From Paraniabella defluvii (lineage in GTDB: Bacteria; Bacteroidota; Bacteroidia; Chitinophagales; Chitinophagaceae), in contig CP079215.1 of NCBI GenBank assembly GCA_019316985.1, forward strand, positions 4,650,001 through 4,714,000: DNA of 64,000 bases, given 5' to 3'. Below, piece by piece: positions 20,308 to 31,265 of this stretch (positions are counted from its first letter, which is position 1; every line of letters starts with the position of its first letter). The notes beneath the pieces are model-generated. The model did no database searches. It worked only from the letters and a program-made list of their open reading frames with translations, and was not told the origin of the DNA. Position numbers and translations under genes: made by a program.

Positions 20308-22223
20308 ATGAAAAAGATAGTATTTATATTAATGCTCCCGGTTCTTTTGTCGGCGGGCTCCTGCAAAAAGTTCCTGGATGTGGTGCCCGACAATACACCC
20401 GTAATTGATCAGGCTTTCAGCTTACGCGTAATGGCGCAACGGTTTCTGGCTACCTGCTACAACAGGCTCCCTGCCAGCAATGCTTTGGGCAACGATCAGT
20501 ATTTAATGGCCGACGAGTTCTGGTTAAACTCCACGGCGAACTTTAGCTCATCGGCATATCCCGGCTGGTATATTGCCATGGGACAACAGAATGCCAATTC
20601 ACCCTTGCTCAATTGGTGGGGTAGCGGCGGCAGCGGCGCCTATTGGCAGGCTATTTATGATTGTAATGTAATGATTGAGCGGGTACAGGAGGTACCGGAT
20701 ATGGACCAGTCGGAAAAAAACATGTGGGCGGCAGAGGCCAAAGTGCTAAAGGCTTATTACCATTACCTGCTGGTTCGTGCTTATGGGCCTATCATTATCA
20801 GGGATAAAAATCTTTCGGTTTTTGGGAACAAACATCTATGCAGGAGCCTCGTGTTTCAGTGGACGAATGTTTTAACTACATTGTAAAAACGATAGACGAA
20901 GCGATGCCCGATCTGATGCCTATAGAACAGAATGGTAACCTGGATGTAGGCAGGATCAACCAGGTGGCAGCCAAAGCCGTTAAAGCCAGAATACTGGTAG
21001 AAGCAGCAAGCCCGCTGTTTAATGGAAATACCGATATGGCATCGCTGAAAGATGATGCGGGCAATGCTTTATTTAATCAAACTTACAGCGAGGCAAAATG
21101 GACCGCCGCAGCAGTTGCCTGTAAAGAAGCAATAGACTTTGCAGCAATCAGTGGTAAGAGGTTGCATACCTGGACAGCACCTGCTAATCTTGCAATCGGA
21201 TCGCCATCCACCAGGTTTCAAATGAACTATCGTACAGCTTTCAATGAGTCTGACGGCAATGCCGAGGCTTTATGGTTTGATACCAGAAGCACAGCCTCCG
21301 CAGGGTTCCAGGCAGCCTTCACACCACGGGGTTTTAATACAAACACGGTATCTAATGGGAGTATTACCAGCTATATGGGTGTAACCCTCAATATTGCTGA
21401 AAAATTTTACTCTAAAAACGGTGTGCCTATTGAAGAGGATAAAACATATCCTTATGCCAACCGCAACGAGCTGGTTACGGTTCCTGCTACAGATGAATAC
21501 CGGTTTAATCTTCAGGCTAACTATACCACCATTCGCTTTCATTTAGACAGAGAGCATCGCTTTTACGGCGCGTTATCCTTCGATGGTGGTCGTTATTTTA
21601 TGATGTCTGAAATTAATGATGCCAATGCATTAAACACCAACTACAAGCAAGGTGGAAATGTGATGCAATACAATGTTATTAACAACCAGGTAACGGGTTA
21701 TATGTCCAAAAAACTGGTTAACTACCAGAATTCGTATGGTGCCAGCAATGCTTATGCTGCCCGGCCTTACGCTATCCCTGTTATCAGGCTTGCCGATTTA
21801 TACCTGTTATATGCAGAAGCTTTAAATGAATCCCAGGGGCCAACTGCCGAAGCCCTTACTTATATTGATGCGGTACGGGCCAGGTCTGGCTTAAACGGGG
21901 TACAGGCGTCATGGGCCGATTTCTCCAATCAACCCAGCAAACCATCAACAAAAGAGGGCTTACGCAGCATTATCAAACAGGAGCGCACCATTGAGCTGGC
22001 TTTTGAAGGAAAACGTTTCTGGGACCTAAGAAGATGGAAAGACTGTGTGCTGGAGCTTAATAAGCTGGTGACGGGGTGGGACGTATCGCAAAGAACTGCA
22101 GCGCCATTTTACAGAAGCAGGACTTTATATAGCCGTGTATTCACACCTAAAGACTACTTCTGGCCTATCAGTATAGATGAAATGAGAAGAAATCCAAAGC
22201 TTAAACAAAATGTGGGGTGGTAA
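20308..22223 (+). CDS. SusD/RagB-family outer-membrane lipoprotein, operon 1 (one frameshift)
   Basis: Surface glycan-binding lipoprotein that caps the SusC barrel. Lipobox LLSAGSC is near residue 19, followed by KKFLDVVPDN, the standard SusD N terminus. AAEAKVLKAYYHYLLVRAYGPI is the conserved helical core, and the C terminus has LADLYLLYAEALNES, IKQERTIELAFEGKRFWDLRRW and PISIDEMRRNPKLKQNVGW, all diagnostic. A missing A near 20828 separates the first 190 codons. About 639 residues, at the long end for the family. Confidence 0.94.
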
Positions 22224-22287
22224 TACCGGGTAGCTGTTATATAGATAAATGATCATCGTTTTGAAGAACGATATAAACTAAAACATA

Positions 22288-23534
22288 ATGAAACAATATT
22301 TTTGATAAAACAGACAGCATTTTTTTGCTATATGGCTTTGCTGCTCCTGGGGCAGGCTGTAAAGAAGATTTAGGAATATCGGTAAATAAGGTAGGAGAGA
22401 AGCCCGCTGCTGTTTCTAACGTACAGGTAACTCCTATTTCAGGCGGGGCCACTTTAAAATACGATCTTCCTTTGTCTGAAGATCTCCGCTATGTAAAGGC
22501 AGTTTATACACTCGATAACGGTGTGAAACGGGAGGCTAAAGCGTCGATATATAAGAATGAAATTACCGTAGATGGATTTGGAAAAGAGGAACATATAGCG
22601 TAACACTTTATGCTGTAAGTGTAGGAGAGGTAGAGTCAGAAGCGGTAACTGTGCCCGTAACGGTTTTAAGACCGCCTTATCTGATTGTTTTGGATAAAAT
22701 AAAAAGCAATGATAACGTGGTGGCTACTTTTGGTGGCCTTAACTTAAATTATACAAACGACTCGAAGTCTGACATTATTATTAAAATTATAAAAAGGATT
22801 CTTTAGGTAAATGGGCGCCTGTTGATGACGAGTATACTAATTTTCCCTCAGGAACTATAAGGATAAGAGGACAGAAGTCGGTGGCTACAGATTTCGGGAT
22901 CTTTATTCAGGACAGGTGGGACCATAGTTCGGATACATTTAACGTAACGCTTACGCCCCTGGAAGAAGTACGGATACCAACCACTGGCTGGAAAAGATTT
23001 TTTCTGCCGAGCGATGCGGGCGAACGGGCAAGTGGCTTTCCTTTTACCGGTATATGGGATGGAAATGTTAATGCCGGTTATCTCTCTATTGCCAATACCA
23101 ATGCTCCACTGGAATCGATAACATTACCTAATTCACTTACGATAGATTTAGGCATAGCTGCCAGGTTTAGCCGTATGCAGATATGGGCTACCCGCTATAG
23201 CACTGCTTCTGATGTATACGGCGCCGCGCATTTATACGAATTCGAAATTTATGGTAGTAATGCGCCCAATCCCAACGGTCAGTGGGATGAAACCTGGACC
23301 CGGCTAGGTCACTTTACGAGCTCAAGACCCAGTGGTTTTGGTTTCGGGGTGCCGGCTACATCAGCAGAGATCACCAATATCCAGCAAAATGGAGAGACCT
23401 ATGAATTTCCGGATCCTACCGGTTTTCAGAAATTCCGTTATATCAGGTTCAAAAATTATGCTACTTGGAACGGTGCTTATGAAGGAGGATCTAACTTCTT
23501 CATTTTCGAACTACGCTTATTTGGACAGCTATAA
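22288..23534 (+). CDS. DUF4959/DUF5126/DUF5000-type surface lipoprotein (frameshifted)
   Basis: About 416 residues. The lipobox region repairs to LLLLGAGCKED after missing bases near 22300 and 22350. The N-terminal DUF4959 part reads VSNVQVTPISGGATLKYDLP then LRYVKAVYTLDNGV; the middle DUF5126 part reads KNEITVDGFG, LRPPYLIVLDKI and VATFGGLNLNY; the C-terminal DUF5000 part, a galactose-binding-like fold, has GFPFTGIWDGN, SITLPNSLTIDLG and FQKFRYIRFKNYATW. Further breaks are near 22600 and 22790. Proteins of this build commonly follow SusD genes and are thought to bind glycan at the cell surface. It starts 65 bases after the SusD stop. Confidence 0.85.
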
Positions 23535-23545
23535 AACTAAAATAA

Positions 23546-24263
23546 ATGAGAAAGATACGCTTTTTAGTCATCGCGCTTTGTGTGCTGCTGATATTTAATA
23601 AATGCGGCAAGCCAGATGATTTCTACTCCGCTGATTTTTAAATGCGGCAGAGTTGGCCAAGCCAGGCAAGGTTGATTCCTGCAAATATTACCAGGACGTA
23701 ATAGGGCCATTTTAAAATTCATTGTAGCGCCGGACAGGCGTGTGAACAAGCTTAAAATTGCCTACAGCAGCTCTTTGAGCGCCCAGGTAAATACAACAAT
23801 GGCAGACATAGCGGCCGGGGAGTACGGCAATTATAAGGAGGTAGCCATTAGTAACCTGCCCGAAGCTACGCTTTTGGTAAATATTACTTCTTACGATAGC
23901 AAGGGCGATAGCTCCAATACTGTAACCGGTTCGGGATTTATTTATGGCGACCGGTATAATTCGTCTTTGTACAATCGCATTTACCAAAATATTACCACCA
24001 TAAATGGAGTGAAGCAATTGAATTTTCAAAATGAAAGCGCTAAACCAAGGGATACGACTGTGTTTTATACGCTGCAGAAAACCATTGTGACCTATTCAAA
24101 AGCGGGTGGAGGAATGGCTACAATAGAAGTGTCGCCTTTTGCGAATGAGGTAAAAGTGCCTGATATAGCAACTACTGGTACGATCAGGCATTATTCAATA
24201 TTCAAGCCGGTTGTGCAAGCCATAGATATATTTCAATCGGCAGAAGTAACAGTTAGTTTTTGA
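23546..24263 (+). CDS. DUF4998-type lipoprotein (frameshifted)
   Basis: About 240 residues, last gene of operon 1. A lipoprotein signal (FLVIALCVLLIFNKC) is followed after repair near 23640 and 23715 by a stretch corresponding to the DUF4998 opening: a PGRNRAILKFIVAPDRRVNK segment leading into LKIAYSSS. The remainder is beta-rich (VAISNLPEATLLVNITSYDS, SGFIYGDRYN), consistent with fibronectin-like folds. DUF4998 proteins accompany SusC/SusD pairs and DUF5000 proteins in many Bacteroidetes loci; function unproven. A hairpin follows 90 bases downstream. Confidence 0.75.
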
Positions 24264-24353
24264 CAGGTATAGTGTGATGTCTAAAGATCATTACTTAGTG
24301 GTAAGAAATATGCAATAAAATCGATTAAGTAATTAAAACAGGGACGCCTGGTA

Positions 24354-24379
24354 ACACCCCGCATACTAATGCGGGGTGT
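24354..24379 (+). terminator. Hairpin after operon 1
   Basis: Perfect 11-base arms ACACCCCGCAT (24354-24364) and ATGCGGGGTGT (24369-24379) around the loop ACTA. The stem is GC-rich and lies 90 bases after the last stop of operon 1. No T-run follows; instead the right arm runs straight into the GTAT microsatellite. Probable transcription end for operon 1. Confidence 0.6.
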
Positions 24380-24465
24380 ATGTATGTATGTATGTATGTA
24401 TGTATGTATGTATGTATGTATGTATGTATGTATGTATGTATGTATGTATGTATGTATGTATGTAT
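24378..24465. repeat. GTAT tetranucleotide microsatellite, 22 units
   Basis: An uninterrupted tetranucleotide array of 88 bases, 22 copies of GTAT, fills part of the 694-base gap between operons 1 and 2. It lies about 175 bases upstream of promoter element B and about 490 bases before the SusC start. The rest of the gap holds the preceding hairpin, AT-rich sequence and element B. Such arrays change length by slippage; whether this one affects expression is unknown. Confidence 0.95.
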
Positions 24466-24640
24466 TGATTTTTAATAGTTTTTGTCTGTTGATGAAGCTC
24501 GTATCTGTTGCTTAACGCTATAAAATGGCTGACATTTTGTTGCTTTTAATGAGCAATGCAATATAGTGTGCGAACAAAATAGTGTGTTAAGGACTTTAAG
24601 TAAAAAATAGTTATTGAAGACCAGCTGTTTAGTTGTTTTA

Positions 24641-24717
24641 TTTATAAATACCCCTTTTTTATTTAAGAAATCCCCGATGTTTTATTCAAGTCGTTAGGAT
24701 ATTCACGTCAAAGAAAT
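24641..24717 (+). promoter_or_regulatory. Shared promoter element, copy B (operon 2)
   Basis: TTTATAAATA at 24641 runs into CCCCTTTTTTATTTAAG at 24651; ATATTCAC lies at 24699 and AGAAAT at 24712. CCCC to ATATT is 48 bases. The element ends 240 bases before the SusC start at 24958. Copies B and C agree at 23 of the first 26 bases, too many for chance in unrelated leaders. Confidence 0.7.
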
Positions 24718-24957
24718 CCAGATAATTCACTATTGTTAGAATGCAATTATCAAAATGGCTCAAGCAATCAATTTAACCGATCAGCGTGCCGGAGCTTAGA
24801 GAAATGAGTATTTAAAAATCACGTCCTGTTCTACTTGCCAAACAGGAAAATGAGAAAAGTAAGGAATAAGGACTATTGGTCTGAAGCATCCATGATAAGG
24901 AAGGCTTAACGGGCCATTGCAATAAACTATTAAAAAACTATTGCTTTTTTATTAAAA

Positions 24958-27940
24958 ATGAAACAATCATTATATCAATTACTGCTTATAGGCTGCTTTC
25001 TTGTAAACATAGTTGTGGTTAAAGCTTCGGAAGCTAATACTTCCGATTGGCCGGGGCCTGACTATGCTATATCATACCAGGATACAATAGTTACCCAGGT
25101 ACAAAAAGATTCTGTTCCCAATAGTGGCGCTGTTCAGGAAGAAGCGGATACAATTGTGTATTATAATGTGAATCCGGCAGCATTTCAGTTTACACAAGAC
25201 ACTATTCATGTTAAGTATATCAGGTCTACCCCTGCTATTACCGTGCAACAAATGGTTAAAGGAGCTATTTCTGGTTTATATGTGCAGGAAACGACAGGCG
25301 AACCGGGATCTGTTCATCAGCAAATGTATGTTCGTGGTTTGAGCCGGCCATTATTATCGCCCAAGGAGCTTTATCTTTCTCAGCCTGCTGTGTATTTAAA
25401 CGGTATTCCGCTGATACAGGATAATCCTTATACTTATAATATACAAACCTACGATGTAAATCCTATCGGCCCTGCAACGAACCTGTTAAGCATACTCGAT
25501 CAGGATAATATTGAAAAGATTGCTGTAGTCAAGGATTTTAAAGGTATAGGCCTTTTAGGGCCACGGGCTTCCAACGGAGCTGTTTATATTACAACAAAGA
25601 ATGCAGCACCGGGAGAAAATTGCTATCTGTAAATAGTTATTTTGGTTATGCCTTAACACCCCGTATTAATACCTTAAACGCTGCTACTGAGAAGAACTTT
25701 CGTTTGCCTTTTTACCGGCAATATGGAGCTGGCGCAGGGTCGCTGCCTGGCTATCTGAGCGATTCTTCCAATGCTGATTATTACGGAGCGTCTAACTGGA
25801 CTGACCTGTATTATAAAAATGTTCCGCTTTACAACGTTAATGCAAGCCTTACAGGTGGTGCGGGCCGTTCTAATTTCCGGGCATTTTTCGGGACCATGCA
25901 AAATGCCAGCACGGCAGATGCTACCAGTTTAAAACGGTACATCGGCTCGTTTTATGTATCCATGGTACCAGCAAAATGGCTGAGCGTTTCGAGTATGATC
26001 AGCGGAACGATATTGAACCGTAATCGCAACAGGAATTTCACCGACCGGTTCGCTGAAATCCGTTACCTGCCATCTATTGCCAATCCATTGCCACCCAATA
26101 AAAATATTTACCAGCAATTTATTGATGTATATGAAGGGGATTTAATAGATAATAACCTTACCTCCTCTGTTCAGGGATATTTTTCTCTCTCTGCTAACCT
26201 GGGTAAAGTACTTAATACAGCTCGTCTTTCTTTCGATTACAACGAAGGTAAAAGGGATTTGTTCTATCCTAAAGTTTTGTTTAGCGGCAATAATTATGTT
26301 TCTAATTATTTTGGTTTTAATCAACGGTTCATTTTAGAAGATAAGCTGGAATACAGGTACATTTTTGATAATGCCTCCAAGCTGGATCTTATGGGAGGTT
26401 TAAACTACCAGGGTGATCTTTCGAGGTATAGCTATTTTGCAGGCTATAACGGGCCGGATGATGTAAAAGGATCGCGGAAGTAGACGGGAATACACAGGCC
26501 TCCCAATACTTAACACACAACGGGTATATCGTAAATGGCTACTTGGACAAGGTGCAGCAAAGGCTCATGTCTTTTTCGCAAATGCGCGGTATGCGCTTGC
26601 CAATGGCCTGGAGATAGGAGCTACGGTAAGAAGCGACGGTAGTTCTTCCATGCAGCCTGATCAAAGATGGCTGATATCTCCTGTTTTTGATGCTATGTAC
26701 AAGTTGGTAAATCCCAGATCTGGTATACTATCGGCATTAGATGTTCATGCGTCATGGGGGCAGGTTGGCGACCTGGTGGCGGATCAGCTTACCGGTGCCG
26801 GGCCGCAGTATATGCCACAGTTAAGCTGGGGAGGTTTTCCTCTAACAAGCTATAACGGTTATGCCACTTATTCAAGACCGTATAATAACGCCTGGATCGG
26901 CTATGATATTCCCTGGAGTTATGTACAGCAAGTGAATGTTGGAACTAATGTTGGTTTCTTTAATAATTTTCTTTCTTTAAGTATAGATGTTTATAACAAG
27001 GATAATAAAAATCTGACTCTTACGGTACCTACTACCGCAGAAAGCGGTTATAACTATGAACTGAAACCCGGAATGTGGGTAAACAATAAAGGCGTTGATC
27101 TTACCATCAGGGCGCAACTGATTCCCGGTGGAAAAAACGGTTGGGGATGGAACGCTGCTCTGAATACGACTTTTAATAAAAATATGTTGAAAGCCTTGCC
27201 AGATGGTGTTTCAAGTATTATCCTCAATAATCAAAAACTGGAAGTAGGACATGCCGTAGATGAGTTTTGGATATTCAGGAATGAAGGCATTTATAATAGC
27301 CAGTCGGAAGTTCCTTCAGGTAGGACTTTTAAGGGGCTTACGCTAAATGCCGGTGATCCTGAATGGTTGGATGTTGATGGCAATAATGTGATCAACGACG
27401 ACGACCGGGTATTAAAGGGCCATGCATTACCCCAAATATTCGGGGCTAATCAACCAGTTTATTTACAAAGGCTTCGATTTGAATTTTCAGTTGCAGTATG
27501 CTTTGGGACATCATGTTATCAACCAGGAAGCTGCTAATTACATGGACTTTATTACCAGGGATAATACCAATAGCCTTGATAGAGTAAAAGAAATAACACA
27601 TTGGGAAGAAAGGGTGGATACAGAAAAGTATCCTATGTATAATCCCTGGAGCCCTGTAACCCCTTACCAGGTAAACCAGGACCTGTTCCTGGAAAAAGCC
27701 AACTTCTTTTCACTTCGATCGGCCACTATCGGTTATAAAATAGCAGGAAGAAATCAACTGGGCTTTGGCAGAGGTAAAGGCATTAGAGATCTGTATCTCT
27801 ATATAACTGGTACCAACCTGTTTAAAATTTCACCCTATACTAACCGGGATCCCGAGCTGGCCAATTATTATGGGTATGACAACGGGTTGTCGCTACCTCT
27901 TACTAAAAGTATCATTTTAGGCCTTAAACTAAATCTGTAA
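24958..27940 (+). CDS. SusC-type TonB-dependent transporter lacking the usual N-terminal domain, operon 2 first (frameshifted)
   Basis: About 995 residues. A signal peptide (LLLIGCFLVNIVVVKASEA) is followed by an acidic linker of roughly 50 residues, not by the carboxypeptidase-D-like domain found in the other three SusC proteins here. The plug then starts: ITVQQMVKGAISGLYVQETTGEPG, QMYVRGLSRPL, AVYLNGIPLIQ, LSILDQDNIEKIAVVKDFK and GLLGPRASNGAVYITTK. The barrel runs to LTKSIILGLKLNL. Frameshifts lie near 25620, 26475, 26530-26600 and 27455. It is the first of two SusC genes in one operon, 23 bases before its SusD. The short N terminus may mean a different energy-coupling contact. Confidence 0.9.
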
Positions 27941-27963
27941 ACTGCTTATACCCCTATATGATC

Positions 27964-29483
27964 ATGAAGAATATATATCGTTTTATTTATGTTTTCATTG
28001 TTGCTATCGCCTGTAGCGGTATAGGATGCAACAAAATATTAGACCTGGAGGCATCAATACCATTAATGAAAAAAATGCGTGGAAGTCTATTACCGATACC
28101 CGTTCGGCGTTATTAGGCAATTACGGCTTAATGCGTTCTGCTTTGGCCGACAATGAAGCCAATTGGATGTACGGGGAGCTTAGAGGAAGCGCGTTTAAGT
28201 CGGTTTCAGGCCCGATCTCAAAGCTGTGATCGAGGGTAAGTTAAACCTACCTTTTCCCTTACTGGAAAATGTTTCTAACTGGAGAAAGTTTTATGCAGTG
28301 ATTAACAGCAGTTTTTTATTTATCGAAAAATCGGGTAATGTCTTGGCGTCAGATCCGCAATATACCAATCTTACGAACCAGGTAGATATAGCGCAAATGA
28401 AGGCGCTTATTGCTTTGGCCTATTATTATCTGGTAAGAACCTGGGGCGACGTTCCGTTGATCAAGCAATCTTACGACGGTCAGTTTCCAAAAATACCCCG
28501 TTCAAGCTCATCGGCTGTGTTAAGCTACGCCGAGCAGCTTTTAAAGGAAGCGGCGCCTGTATTGCCATTTATATATGGATCTGTAAATGCTGATTATTTT
28601 TCGGGACTGTATTATGGCAGCTCCGACTGGTCGGGCGACCTTATTAACCGTCTTACGGCTTATGTATTGCTGGCCCATATTTCGGTGCTGGATGGAAGGT
28701 ATCTCGATGCTTCAGCGTATCTAGACTATGCTTCGGCCAATTCCTCCAGCGCACTCCTTACCACTTCTTCCACTACCACGCTGGTGTCTGCAACAGGCGG
28801 CGTTTTTACAAACACCAATAATAAGCATGTGCTGGCTTTTGGGATGTCGCAGGAAAAAACGAAACAACGCCTACCGGTCATCTGGAAAACCTTACCTTGG
28901 GCGCGCCTTTTATTCAGCGTACCAATCCGTTAATATATATACCGGCCGAAGATATCGCGTCCATCTACAACGAACCTAGGGACGAAAGATTTAGTATAGA
29001 TGCCACAGGTACTGTTAGCAGCATGTTCTTTAGCAACCTTACCAGCGATTATCCTTTGTTTACTAAAATCGCTATAGTAGGCCCTACTGCCGGCGCTAGT
29101 AATAATACATCCGTGTTTACATTATATGGTTCTCCTATTGTCTTTAGCCGTGCTGAAGAAATGATATTGTTACAGGCCGAGACCAAAGCTGTATTGGGCA
29201 ATACCTCACTCGCGCTCGACCTGTTAAACCTGTTACGGGCTGATCGCAAACTGGATCGTTTACCGGCTACCGTAAATGTTATTGATGAAATATTTAAAGA
29301 ACGGAGAAAAGAATTATTAGGGAAGCCTGGTATTGGTTTGACCTGATAAGGTACAAAAAAATTAAGAATAACGATCCTGTATTCAATAACCTTATAGCTA
29401 CGGGCGGCATTTACTGGCCGGTTGCCCAAGAGGTATTAAAAGCCAATGGCCTGATACAGCAGACACAATATTGGAAAAACTAA
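27964..29483 (+). CDS. SusD-family lipoprotein, operon 2 first (frameshifted)
   Basis: About 508 residues. The lipobox AIACSGIGC is near residue 20, followed by NKILDLEGG after repair near 28050. Core helices include DIAQMKALIALAYYYLVRTWGDVPLI, and the C-terminal block is SRAEEMILLQAETKAVLGN, FKERRKELLGEAWYWFDLIRY and IYWPVAQEVLKAN, all typical. Missing bases near 28050, 28215, 28860 and 29330 interrupt it. ATG 27964 is favoured; an ATG six bases upstream is in frame. It pairs with the preceding SusC. Confidence 0.92.
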
Positions 29484-29497
29484 AGTTGTTACTGATT

Positions 29498-30181
29498 ATG
29501 ATATTTAATAGAAATAGGGGCATAGTTGTTTATTGCTTCATTGTTTTCATCTCAGGGCTTCTTGTATGTAGTTCCTGTAAGAAGCCGGGAGGAGATTATG
29601 CGTATGTTAATACGGAAAATACGTATAGCGGAACTGATTATGAGTATATCGTGGCAAAAACGGGCGTATACGATTCTCTGGTAAAAGCGATCAATCGCAT
29701 CTCATGGCTGAAAGACAGTCTTTCAAATAGTGGAACCCAGCTTACTTTATTTGCTCCTTCCAATGCAAGTTTCAGACTCATTATGTCTACTTTAAACATA
29801 GCCAGGGCCAGTTCCGGGAAATCCCCTGTTTATATCAGCGATCTGGACCTGCCAAACCTTGATACTCTTATATCGCGGTATGTGATTAAAGGAAAAATCA
29901 GCACTTCCACCATACAATTTGTAGACGGGATGGACCTGAGTTCCGTGTTGTATCATTATCCTATGCATGGCCAGAGAAGCTTTAGCGAAGCCATGGGATT
30001 CCAGGCAGGCGGCCCAACCAATATCATTTTCAGCGATACAAAAAAATCCCCGTTTATAAGAGACTGGATCCGTACAGAAACTAATGTAGTTAATATAGTT
30101 ACCCAAAATGGCGTGGTACATAGTTTAAATCCCGAGCATGAACTGGGCTTTGGTGAGTTTGTAAGCAGGTTTAACAAATAA
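29498..30181 (+). CDS. Fasciclin (FAS1) domain lipoprotein, operon 2 first
   Basis: Intact protein of about 227 residues. The signal segment IVVYCFIVFISGLLVCSSC carries a lipobox. A FAS1 domain follows: TGVYDSLVKAINRISWLKDSL, the H1 box TQLTLFAPSNASF near residue 85, a middle with LDTLISRYVIKGKI and the H2-like end VVNIVTQNGVVHSLNP. FAS1 proteins mediate adhesion or binding at the cell surface; in Bacteroidetes loci they commonly follow SusD. ATG 29498 is used; an in-frame TTG at 29471 would overlap the SusD stop. It is paralogous in position to the FAS1 gene at 36085. Confidence 0.85.
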   Translation: MIFNRNRGIVVYCFIVFISGLLVCSSCKKPGGDYAYVNTENTYSGTDYEYIVAKTGVYDSLVKAINRISWLKDSLSNSGTQLTLFAPSNASFRLIMSTLNIARASSGKSPVYISDLDLPNLDTLISRYVIKGKISTSTIQFVDGMDLSSVLYHYPMHGQRSFSEAMGFQAGGPTNIIFSDTKKSPFIRDWIRTETNVVNIVTQNGVVHSLNPEHELGFGEFVSRFNK

Positions 30182-30235
30182 AAAATAACTGACTAAAAGA
30201 TTGGGTTGAGCCAAAACCAACAAAAATATAAACTG

Positions 30236-31263
30236 ATGAAAATTATAAATCTATCAGGTATTCTTTTTTAGCAGTGCTGTTATTATCAGGCTGCGTGAAA
30301 AACTATATTCCGCAGGATCTGGATTCATTTAATCTGGAATCCTCGTATACCCAAACATTATTTAACCCCATACTTGGCAGGAATACATTGTATAGTAATA
30401 TTTTCCTGGATAATAATAATTCGGCAAAACCCTTGACTTTTAAGCTGGTAAATGTTCGTACATACGACGGGCTGCCGGCGCCTGAGTTATCGGCAGCTTT
30501 CCCTATTTATGTTTGGAAAGAGCAGTACACCGGCGATGAGACCTCACTGCAGGCAATTGAGGCCAAAAGAATACAGGAAGATCACCCGTTTCTGGAGATC
30601 AGGGAGCATTCCGGTGATATGCTTTTCTGGGGCAGTAACGAAATACTCGCCAGGTCGGTAAAATCTATGCCTGATTCGGGGTATAAATTTGATATACAGG
30701 TAGGCAACAGTGGTGGCAGTAAAGTTATAAAAGACCTGAGGATTCAACCTTATATCATAAGAGAATATGAACCTAATAATGCGGATATTATTTCCGCCTA
30801 TTCTTCAAGCGACTGGTTAAACCCTTCTTCTGTTTCTAATATCATTGGCGACAGTAGTCAAACAACCTTATATGCCTCAGATATTAGAATTTCCATTCAT
30901 AAATTATCCAGCCAGGGTTCTAGTTTCAGAATCGTATTTATTGACAAGAATAATAAATTTATCGATCCCTCAAAATTCAATCTAACTAATTGGACTGGCT
31001 TGGTACATGGCTTTAATATGCAAAAAACGGCTACGTATGTGAAGTATGATGTAGCCTATCCTATTCCGTTGGTAGAAAGAAGAACAAAATATACAACCAT
31101 CGACGGAAAATATGCCCATCTTGATCTTAGCTATTCCCGTTTAACTGCAGGAGGCTTCAGGCAGGTGTCTAATCTGCTGTTTGATTTCGCCATATATACC
31201 AAAGGCGACTGGGAGATCATCGTGTCCTTTCCAAAAGAATCACCCAAGTTTGACAACGACTGA
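30236..31263 (+). CDS. DUF5007 surface lipoprotein (one frameshift)
   Basis: About 343 residues. A missing T in the T-run near 30270 separates the ATG from the lipobox LLSGC. The mature start VKNYIPQDLDSFNLESSYTQ is very characteristic of DUF5007 proteins, as are FNPILGRNTLYSNIF, KPLTFKLVNVRTYDGLPAPE, FPIYVWKEQYTGDETSL, LEIREHSGDMLFW and PDSGYKFDIQVGNSGGSK. Its function is unproven; it probably binds ligand or protein at the outer membrane. It ends two bases before the next SusC start, so the operon continues without a break. Confidence 0.85.
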
Positions 31264-31265
31264 TT

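Noticed and set aside
24378..24465. CRISPR-like or satellite array
   Set aside because: It is a plain tetranucleotide repeat with no spacers.
29471..29500. TTG start for the first FAS1 lipoprotein
   Set aside because: An in-frame ATG at 29498 gives a normal signal peptide and avoids overlap with the SusD stop.
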